The notes under the pieces are model-generated. The model did not search any database and was not told where the DNA came from. It saw only the letters and a list, made by a program, of their open reading frames with translations. This document shows, piece by piece, positions 57,950 through 64,000 of a DNA stretch of 64,000 nt (its first letter is position 1; each line of letters begins with the position of its first letter). The DNA lies in contig NZ_AQQP01000017.1 in NCBI RefSeq assembly GCF_002210165.1, positions 1 to 64,000 of the forward strand. Direction: 5' to 3'. The DNA comes from Phaeobacter sp. 22II1-1F12B (lineage in GTDB: Bacteria; Pseudomonadota; Alphaproteobacteria; Rhodobacterales; Rhodobacteraceae). The position numbers and the translations under genes were made by a program.

Positions 57950-58810
57950 TCAGCAGCTTTTACAGAAGTCGACGATGCGGCTGACAACCGGGCTTTCGGG
58001 ATTTCCCATCATGTAGATATAGGTCGAATGATCCTCGCCGGTCTGGGTGTAATAGTCAGCGCGGTGGCCCTTGGCCTTGTAGGCGGCTTCGAAATCGCGC
58101 GCCTGCCGGTGGAATTCCTCGGCCTCTTCGTCGCCCAGCATGATCAGGATCGGCGGCGCCGTGTCCGGCACCTGAAACTGCGGGCTTTCCGACATGGCAG
58201 TATTTCCGTTCAGCTGCAGGAAGGGCTGCAGCCAGCTGTATTGCATCACCCGCATGTCAAAGATGCCACTCATGGGGATCACACCCCGCAGCGGGTTCTC
58301 CGGCAGGCCGTATTGCGTCCAGTCGGTGACCGCGATCATTCCCGCCTGTTGACCACCGGCAGAATGACCCGCGACAAAGAGCTTTTCCCGGTCGCCGTTG
58401 ATCTCTTCTGCATGTTCATAGGCCCAGACAACGGCGGCACGGGTGGCCTGCGTGATGTCGGGTACGGTAACCTTGGGCGTCAGCGCGTAATCGCTGATCA
58501 CGACGGTAAAGCCGTGGCTGACGAACCCCTTGGCCACGTAGCTCCAGAGTTTGCGCGTACCGCCGCGCCACCAGCCGCCATGCACGAAGACAAGGATCGG
58601 GGAGTTCGGCTCGGCTGCGGGAAAGACATCCAGCCGTTCCTCGTCTCTTGGCCCGACCCGGATGTCGGTGACGCAGTTCATCTTTTCCAGCGCGATTTCG
58701 CTTTGGATCTTTACGTATTCAAAGAACGGCGCGGAATCCCAGTTGTGGTTGATAAGGTCCAGTTGCAGGTCGATGTCCTGCGGTTTGGCAAAAGGTGTTC
58801 CGGTTATCAT
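57950..58810 (-). CDS. Alpha/beta hydrolase, kynurenine-formamidase-like
   Basis: 286 residues. HGGWWRGG is the oxyanion motif typical of arylformamidases, the nucleophile Ser is in AGHSAGGQQAG, and the His lies in EDHSTYIYM. Overall it resembles the hormone-sensitive-lipase-like/arylformamidase group. No tryptophan-degradation genes are adjacent, so it may hydrolyse another amide or ester. Confidence 0.86.
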   Translation of the reverse strand: MITGTPFAKPQDIDLQLDLINHNWDSAPFFEYVKIQSEIALEKMNCVTDIRVGPRDEERLDVFPAAEPNSPILVFVHGGWWRGGTRKLWSYVAKGFVSHGFTVVISDYALTPKVTVPDITQATRAAVVWAYEHAEEINGDREKLFVAGHSAGGQQAGMIAVTDWTQYGLPENPLRGVIPMSGIFDMRVMQYSWLQPFLQLNGNTAMSESPQFQVPDTAPPILIMLGDEEAEEFHRQARDFEAAYKAKGHRADYYTQTGEDHSTYIYMMGNPESPVVSRIVDFCKSC

Positions 58811-59027
58811 GGACGTTCCTTGTGGTTCCTGTGCTTTTCCGCAAGAACCGCCAAAACTGCTGCCCGACAGGATTGCGGAATCCGCAACTCGCCCCGGCGG
58901 TTTTCTCGACGGACCTGAGATGTAAAGCGCGGGCCTGTGATGGCGTGCTTGAGCAAAGCCTAGTCAACGCAAGTCGTCGTCACAATTGAATTAAACTACG
59001 CGATGCTTCACGAAAATTGACGTGAGA

Positions 59028-59948
59028 TCAGCGGACGACCGCCGTCCGGCGGCGCTTTTTGCGCGGTTCTTCCCAGATCTGTTCTTCTCCGTCAAAGCAC
59101 TTGGTCAGGGAGGTCCGCACGTCCTGCAAGGAGACATTCTGCAAGCGCTCTTCGATGGTTTCCTTGGAATAGACGAGGTAGATGGACTGTGCATAGACGG
59201 GCTGTTCGGGCACGCGATACATCGGCGCTGGCAGCCTGCCGCTGTCCAAGACACGCTGGGGCACAACCGTAGAGCCGCCGAATTCCATGATGAAGCGAAG
59301 CCCGAGTTGCATGTTCGATGCGGAGATATGCGGCGTCTCGATCACTTCGGGGAAATGAGCCTGCGACTGGTTCTGGAAATTCGGATTCCAGTCGATTTCG
59401 ATATAATCCGGATCCCAGTAATCCTTGGCCGGGCGGTCTTCGAGAGAGACAACGACCAGCGGGTCGTCGAACAGCTTTTCGGCGGTCAGTTCGCTTTGCG
59501 GGCGCGGCTCGAACACAAGGCAAAAGTCCAGCCAGCCCTGCGAGACCCTTTCCAGAAGCACTTCGTTCGAATTGCTTTCACAGCGCAGCGCGATGTCGGG
59601 CCTCTGCCTGCGTGTCTTGACCGACCAGTCGAATGCGAAATCTTCCCAGAGCGACGGGTCCGCGCCAACCGACAGCATACCGTCAAAGCCCGACCGCAGC
59701 GACATTTCGCGGCGCGTCATCTCCCAGGTCCGGACCAGCGCCTCGGCCATCCGGTGAAACCGCATGCCCTGCGCGGTCATGGTGACGCCCGAGCGATTGC
59801 GGATCAGCACGCGACACCGAAGGATCTGCTCAAGCGTTTTTATCCGCATCGTGACTGTCGAATGGGTGACGTTCAGGCGGTCTGCTGCTGCCGCAAGGCT
59901 GCCGCATGACACGGCTTCAAGAAACGTGCGGGCAAGTTCGATATTCAT
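59028..59948 (-). CDS. LysR family transcriptional regulator
   Basis: 306 residues from the ATG at 59948. HTH: MNIELARTFLEAVSCGSLAAAADRLNVTHSTVTMRIKTLEQ; the rest is an effector-binding domain. The frame is open back to 60056 but those codons fall in the promoter region. Divergent from the luciferase-like monooxygenase, 249 bases apart, and probably its activator. Confidence 0.9.
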   Translation of the reverse strand: MNIELARTFLEAVSCGSLAAAADRLNVTHSTVTMRIKTLEQILRCRVLIRNRSGVTMTAQGMRFHRMAEALVRTWEMTRREMSLRSGFDGMLSVGADPSLWEDFAFDWSVKTRRQRPDIALRCESNSNEVLLERVSQGWLDFCLVFEPRPQSELTAEKLFDDPLVVVSLEDRPAKDYWDPDYIEIDWNPNFQNQSQAHFPEVIETPHISASNMQLGLRFIMEFGGSTVVPQRVLDSGRLPAPMYRVPEQPVYAQSIYLVYSKETIEERLQNVSLQDVRTSLTKCFDGEEQIWEEPRKKRRRTAVVR

Positions 59949-60197
59949 GTCTGATGGTCCGATAAGCAGGGATTTCGGAGATCGATCATTCAATGAATCG
60001 AACGCAGGTGCAAAGTTTTGTGAAAAATTCTGCATAGTGACGCGGGATCGGGCCAAAACCTGCCCTGCAAATCAGCTTTTTAGTTCAGGAAAAGCGACCG
60101 ATCCGAAAGAACTATTCGATTTTGCCAAACTAACCTCTGTGCCACGCTTTGAGGGAAATCGTTTTCGATCAATGTGACGACAGAAGGGTAACCTCGA

Positions 60198-61247
60198 ATG
60201 AAGTTCTGCTTGGAACTCGCAGGCTATTGGCCGCACCACCGCAACCATATCGACAACCTGATCCCCGAGATGATGGAAACGGCGATCCTGGCTGACAAGC
60301 TCGGCTTTGCTGCCGCGCTGATCGGGGAACACCATTTCATGGATTTCGGCGCGACCCCCGACCCCTTTGGTCTGGCAAGCTATCTGGCAGCGGTCACCGA
60401 AAAGATGCGCCTGATCGTTTCGGTTCTGCAACTGCCGCTCTGGGATGTCGAGCGTCTGGCGGGCAATATCGCCCAGCTCGATCAGCTGTCGCGCGGGCGG
60501 CTTGAGATCGGCGTCGGGCGCGGCGGCGGACCCTTTGAACCTTATCGGTTCAACCTGCCTTTCGATTACGAGTCCACCCGTGCCTGTTACGAGGCGCGTT
60601 TCGATGCGCTCAAGAAGCTGCTGACAGAAACCGACGTTACCGTTCAGAACGACTATGTCGATTTCCGCGATGTGACGATCATGCCGCCGCTGTTGCAGAA
60701 ACCCCTGCCGCCGATCTGGATGGCCTCGATGCGTGCGGAATCGGCCTATCACATGGGCAAGATGGGCGTTCATGTCATGACCGGCCAGCTGCGCAATTCG
60801 ATGGATTTCGTGAAAGAGGTCGTCTCGGCCTATCGCGAAGGGGTCAAGGACGCGGGCCTTCCGCCCGAACAGGGCCGCATCGGCGTGTTGCAATGGGTCT
60901 ATGTTGCCAAGGACAAGGCTGACCGCGATGCAAAGATCGAACTGGCCTACAAGAAACAGCAGGGTTTCATGGGGCTTCTGACCAACACGTCGGAGGTGAA
61001 AGCCGGTCGCGTGACAGGCATTGAAATCGACGGCACGCCAGAAGATTACGCGCCTTCGCTGGTTATCGGCGAGCTGGATTTCGTCAAGGAACGGGTGATG
61101 GAATTCCGCGATCTGGGCTTTGACGATTTTATCGTCAAGCCGCATTGCGGACCGGACCATGCCGACGTCATGACCTCGCTGCGCACCTTTGGCGAAGAGG
61201 TGATGCCGCTATGCGAAAGCGCCCCGCGTGAGTCGATGGACGCCTGA
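60198..61247 (+). CDS. LLM-class flavin-dependent monooxygenase
   Basis: 349 residues, luciferase-like TIM barrel: MKFCLELAGYWPHHRN, AALIGEHHFMDFGATPDPF, SRGRLEIGVGRGGGPFEPYRF and PLPPIWMASMRAESA are the landmarks. Such enzymes need reduced flavin from a separate reductase; the reductase fusion at 54884 is a candidate. Likely controlled by the divergent LysR gene. Followed by a small barrel protein. Confidence 0.9.
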   Translation: MKFCLELAGYWPHHRNHIDNLIPEMMETAILADKLGFAAALIGEHHFMDFGATPDPFGLASYLAAVTEKMRLIVSVLQLPLWDVERLAGNIAQLDQLSRGRLEIGVGRGGGPFEPYRFNLPFDYESTRACYEARFDALKKLLTETDVTVQNDYVDFRDVTIMPPLLQKPLPPIWMASMRAESAYHMGKMGVHVMTGQLRNSMDFVKEVVSAYREGVKDAGLPPEQGRIGVLQWVYVAKDKADRDAKIELAYKKQQGFMGLLTNTSEVKAGRVTGIEIDGTPEDYAPSLVIGELDFVKERVMEFRDLGFDDFIVKPHCGPDHADVMTSLRTFGEEVMPLCESAPRESMDA

Positions 61248-61316
61248 TTTCCGACTTTCTGACAGGATGGCGGGGCCGCTCGGCCCCGGCATCCGCATGT
61301 TTCGAAGGAGCCTTTG

Positions 61317-61661
61317 ATGGCCAAGTACAAGCTGATCGTGCTGATCAACGCGATCGAAGGGCGCGAGGACGAGTTCAACAACTGGTTCACCAACCAGCAC
61401 GTGCCCGATGTCCTGACGATTCCGGGCATGAAGACGGCGCAGCGTTTCGAACTTGCCGAGCATCAGCGCGAGGGGGCCAAGAAAGAATTTCGTTTTCTGA
61501 CGCTCTATGATGTCGAGACCGATGATCTGCCTTGGGTCATCAACGAGATGAAGATCCGGCAGGGCACGCCGCAGATGGTCAGCACCGACACCATCGCCCC
61601 GCCCGCGTCGATCCATTTCTTCGAGCCGATCACGGAACTGGTGACAAGCGCAGAGGACTGA
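61317..61661 (+). CDS. Small dimeric alpha/beta-barrel protein
   Basis: 114 residues. MAKYKLIVLINAIEGREDEFNNWFTNQHVPDVLTIPGM resembles EthD/DUF4286-type ferredoxin-like barrels, which may isomerise or carry aromatic intermediates. GGAG lies 7 bases before the ATG at 61317. It is 69 bases after the monooxygenase gene and ahead of a strong terminator, so probably in the same transcript. Confidence 0.75.
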   Translation: MAKYKLIVLINAIEGREDEFNNWFTNQHVPDVLTIPGMKTAQRFELAEHQREGAKKEFRFLTLYDVETDDLPWVINEMKIRQGTPQMVSTDTIAPPASIHFFEPITELVTSAED

Positions 61662-61710
61662 CCGGCGCTTATCTAATCTGCAAACAGATCGGTTGACTTT
61701 CAGACGGTCT

Positions 61711-61752
61711 GAAAAAAGGACGGAGAACCCGGTTCTCCGTCCTTTCTTGTTT
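61711..61752. terminator. Bidirectional Rho-independent terminator
   Basis: A perfect 14-bp stem AAAGGACGGAGAAC/GTTCTCCGTCCTTT (61715-61728, 61732-61745) with a CCG loop, A-rich on the left and T-rich on the right. It lies between the convergent barrel-protein and class II aldolase genes and can serve both. Confidence 0.92.
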
Positions 61753-61773
61753 CTATCGATCAGGTTGGAAAGC

Positions 61774-62538
61774 TCAGGTATAAACGTCCGTCTGGTCGAG
61801 TTTCATCTCGCGTTTGACCGCTTCCCACGCGGTGTCGAGGATCGGATGCGGCGGCTTGTCCATCTCGAACTGCGCGGCCGTGTGCTGGCGGACGGCTTCG
61901 GACGGGATGTGCAGCTCTTGCCCGCCGGACAGTGCCGCAACCTGCGCCTGACAGGCACGTTCGAGATAATAGATGTGGTCAAAGGCTTCGGCGACGTTTC
62001 GGCCCGCGACCAGCAGCCCGTGATTGCGCAGGATCATCGCCCGCTTGTCCCCCAGATCGGCCACCAGCCTTTCGCGCTCATCAAGGTCGAGCGCAACGCC
62101 TTCGTAGTCGTGATAGGCGAGGTGGCCATAGAATTTCAGCGCGTGCTGGGTTAGCGGCATCAAGCCTTCTTTGAGGCAGGCCACCGCCATCCCGGCTGCG
62201 GTATGGGTGTGGATCACGCAGACAAGGTCTTCGCGCGCCTGATGGATCGCGGAATGGATGACGAAACCGGCCTCGTTGACCTCTCGCGTATCTCCCGACA
62301 CCGGACGCCCGTCGACGTCGATCCGCACGAGATCGCTGGCGCGCATTTCCGAGAACATTCTGCCGTAGCTGTTGATCAGGAAATGGTGTTCCGGTCCCGG
62401 AATACGCAGTGAGATGTGGGTGTAGATCAGGTCGGTCATCCGGAAATGCGCCAGCATCCGGTATAGCGCCGCCAGTTCGCAGCGCGCGGCCCATTCGACC
62501 GCGTCGACCTGATCCTTGATGGGAGAGGAAATGTTCAT
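61774..62538 (-). CDS. Class II aldolase/adducin family protein
   Basis: 254 residues from the ATG at 62538. Zinc-site landmarks are HTHTAAGMAVACL and the downstream HLAYHDYEG; SLRIPGPEHHFLINSYG and ILRNHGLLVAGRNVAEAFD are also typical. Family members cleave or epimerise sugar phosphates or decarboxylate aromatic acids. The frame is open to 62841 but overlaps the next gene. Shares a terminator with the convergent barrel protein. Confidence 0.9.
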   Translation of the reverse strand: MNISSPIKDQVDAVEWAARCELAALYRMLAHFRMTDLIYTHISLRIPGPEHHFLINSYGRMFSEMRASDLVRIDVDGRPVSGDTREVNEAGFVIHSAIHQAREDLVCVIHTHTAAGMAVACLKEGLMPLTQHALKFYGHLAYHDYEGVALDLDERERLVADLGDKRAMILRNHGLLVAGRNVAEAFDHIYYLERACQAQVAALSGGQELHIPSEAVRQHTAAQFEMDKPPHPILDTAWEAVKREMKLDQTDVYT

Positions 62539-62812
62539 GTGTTTCTCGCAATCTGTTGTGGCGTTGATAGCCGGTAAGGCACCGCTTTCCGGTTGATTTG
62601 CGGAAAGGTTAAGTGGCCCCGGGTGACAGAGACAAACGAGAATATTTGAGGGATCGTTGGGGGCTTTTGACGTTAGCCCGGGTACCCGTATGTGACGGCT
62701 AAACGCGGGGCAAAGCCTGTTCGGCTTCCCGCGTCTTCGGTTGTTTTGATGAAATTGAATGTGGCGCGGCGGACCCGTCAAAAGCGCAGGCCCGCCACGG
62801 CCAAGACCGGGC

Positions 62813-63376
62813 CTAGAATTCCTGCCCGAGTTTTCTGGCACGTGCGAGCAATTCGTCCCGGTGTTCCGGGCTTGTCAGGCTGTCGTGAAGCAGATGCATC
62901 GAGCTGTTTTCGATCCCGCAATACTGGAGAATACCGCTGAGCAGCTGCGTTTCCATCGACTTGTCATAGCCGCGCCGCGCAAAGCTTTCCGCGTCATCGG
63001 CGGCAATGCCGACAAGCATCGCCTTTTCCTGCTTGAGCCGTGCCCAGCCATTGGCCCAGCCCTGATTCCAGATGCGATCGACCCATCCCTTTGTCATCGC
63101 CGGAAAGGACCACCACCAGACGGGAAAGAGCAGTATCAGTCCCTGGTTCCGGTCGACCCTTGCCTGCTGCGCGCGGATCTCATCGCTGTATACCTGTGTG
63201 CGGTCTCTCCAGATCGGCTCGTCCTCGACAAGCATCCTAGGGTCGAACCCTTCGCGGTGCAGATCGGCGATCTCGACCTCATGCCCGGCGGCCTCTAGCC
63301 CCTCTGTCAGGCTGTCGAGCACGGCGCCACAAAAAGAGGACCGGCGTGGATGGTCGTAAACGACTAGGACTTTCAA
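62813..63376 (-). CDS. NAD(P)H dehydrogenase (quinone), flavodoxin-like fold
   Basis: 187 residues. MKVLVVYDHPRRSSFCGAVLDSL is the flavin-phosphate loop, IADLHREGFDPRM and LLFPVWWWSFPAMTKGWVDRIW are typical of the NQO/KefF/MdaB family. A two-electron quinone reductase that could also detoxify products of the nearby aromatic or flavin chemistry. It is upstream of the class II aldolase gene on the same strand, 274 bases away. Confidence 0.92.
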   Translation of the reverse strand: MKVLVVYDHPRRSSFCGAVLDSLTEGLEAAGHEVEIADLHREGFDPRMLVEDEPIWRDRTQVYSDEIRAQQARVDRNQGLILLFPVWWWSFPAMTKGWVDRIWNQGWANGWARLKQEKAMLVGIAADDAESFARRGYDKSMETQLLSGILQYCGIENSSMHLLHDSLTSPEHRDELLARARKLGQEF

Positions 63377-63665
63377 GGCTGTCCCCCTTTGAGCGTATAT
63401 CTGACAGAAACCTTCTGAATAAGTAGGGGAAGCCGGATCGCGATATCAAATGAATAAAATTGACTTTAGATTCAATAATTAACGCACTCGGCGTGATGCT
63501 GGGTTGGCGTACTTTGTCAGGCTGCCACGCCTTCCAGAGATGACGTCAGATCGGCTGGCAAAAGATGTGGACGGCAGGAGGTCGTCCTGAGCCGGAAGGG
63601 ATTGTTACGGCGACGGGGCACCGCCGCGCCGTTGGCACGCCAGGAGCCCCTCGCCAATCACCTGA
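63377..63665. other. Intergenic region, no gene seen
   Basis: Nearly 290 bases. The AT-rich stretch around 63440-63485 stands out against the neighbourhood and probably holds the promoter of the quinone reductase gene. No clear hairpin terminator for the RTX gene on the right was found. Confidence 0.5.
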
Positions 63666-64000
63666 TCAGAACAGGAAATCACCTGCGTCGAGTTCCGATA
63701 CCTCTACGGATTTCAGAACGATCTTGTTCTTCCCGGCCTCGATCAGGACGTCGTCGCCGTCCTGCGACATGTGGTTGTTTGACAGGTCCCGGAAATTCTT
63801 GATCGGCTTCACGCCCGACAGGTCGATGTCTTCCTTGTGGTTCTGCGCGTTGAAGTCCTTGATCACGTCCCGACCGAATTTACCCTTGAAAATAAAATCA
63901 TCCGCGCCGCCGCCGCCGCGCATCTTGTCGTTGCCCTTGCTTCCGATGATCCTGTCGTTGCCCGATCCACCGATCAGATTGTCGTGGCCGTTCCCGCCGA
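63666..64000 (-). CDS. RTX repeat protein, C-terminal part (runs off the window)
   Basis: Only the end is present: GGxGxD-type calcium-binding repeats (GGNGHDNLIGGSGNDRIIG, then SKGNDKMRGGGGADDFIF) followed by a C-terminal domain ending in SELDAGDFLF, resembling the end of the RTX protein at 26149. It is a type I secretion substrate; the function lies in the missing N-terminal part. The open frame continues to the right edge without a start. Confidence 0.85.
   Translation of the reverse strand, partial: GGNGHDNLIGGSGNDRIIGSKGNDKMRGGGGADDFIFKGKFGRDVIKDFNAQNHKEDIDLSGVKPIKNFRDLSNNHMSQDGDDVLIEAGKNKIVLKSVEVSELDAGDFLF

Overview
The window looks like the chromosome of a Rhodobacterales (Roseobacter-type) alphaproteobacterium. 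The basis is the gene order gyrB-recF-dnaN-dnaA-rpsT-enoyl-CoA hydratase-mutM-ubiE-ubiB, high GC with strong G/C third-position bias, RTX proteins, and many ABC transporters for organic solutes. Nothing suggests phage, insertion sequences, CRISPR or tRNA/rRNA genes.

Layout. 0.3-9.6 kb: replication and housekeeping block on the minus strand (gyrB, recF, dnaN, dnaA, rpsT, enoyl-CoA hydratase, mutM). An inverted repeat pair flanks recF, and the dnaA upstream region is rich in inverted repeats. 9.7-19.8 kb: ubiE-ubiB, a small exported protein, a LysR regulator, an ArsR regulator divergent from two dimeric alpha/beta-barrel proteins, a 2,4-dienoyl-CoA-reductase-like flavoenzyme, a LysE exporter, htpX and rppH. 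19.9-23.3 kb: a TPP riboswitch followed by the thiamine ABC importer thiBPQ, then a CocE hydrolase and a TetR regulator.

26.1-32.9 kb is the most unusual stretch. It holds an RTX protein whose N-terminus resembles the HasA hemophore, with a TGA-N9-TCA palindrome upstream. It also holds a 1070-residue protein joining a multi-spanning membrane domain to a solute-binding-like domain, a previously unlisted 40-residue exported peptide with two cysteines, a MipA/OmpV barrel and, divergently, a MetA-like outer-membrane protein.

33.3-47.7 kb is a catabolic island. Two GntR/FCD regulators bracket an aldo/keto reductase on the minus strand. Divergent from them is an 11-gene plus-strand operon: PcaD-like hydrolase, carboxymuconolactone-decarboxylase-like protein, DUF1185-type protein, peptide-type ABC transporter (binding protein, two permeases, fused double ATPase), aldehyde dehydrogenase, an unrecognised 584-residue protein, a second unknown and a second hydrolase. 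A sigma70-like promoter overlapped by a GntR-type palindrome lies just in front. The substrate is unknown; the genes suggest import followed by hydrolysis, ring or lactone chemistry and aldehyde oxidation.

47.8-50.4 kb: an MFS transporter and a quinone-oxidoreductase-like dehydrogenase preceded by a 49-codon small gene. 50.8-57.4 kb: a PotDBCA-type ABC importer, a flavin reductase fused to a degenerate Nudix domain, a cupin and a NaChBac-type sodium channel. 57.4-63.4 kb: a NYN-fold protein lacking part of its acidic motif, a kynurenine-formamidase-like hydrolase, and a LysR regulator divergent from a luciferase-like monooxygenase, followed by a small barrel protein, a class II aldolase-like protein and a flavodoxin-fold reductase. 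Together with the flavin reductase these could form a second catabolic route (two-component flavin monooxygenase chemistry). The window ends inside a second RTX protein.
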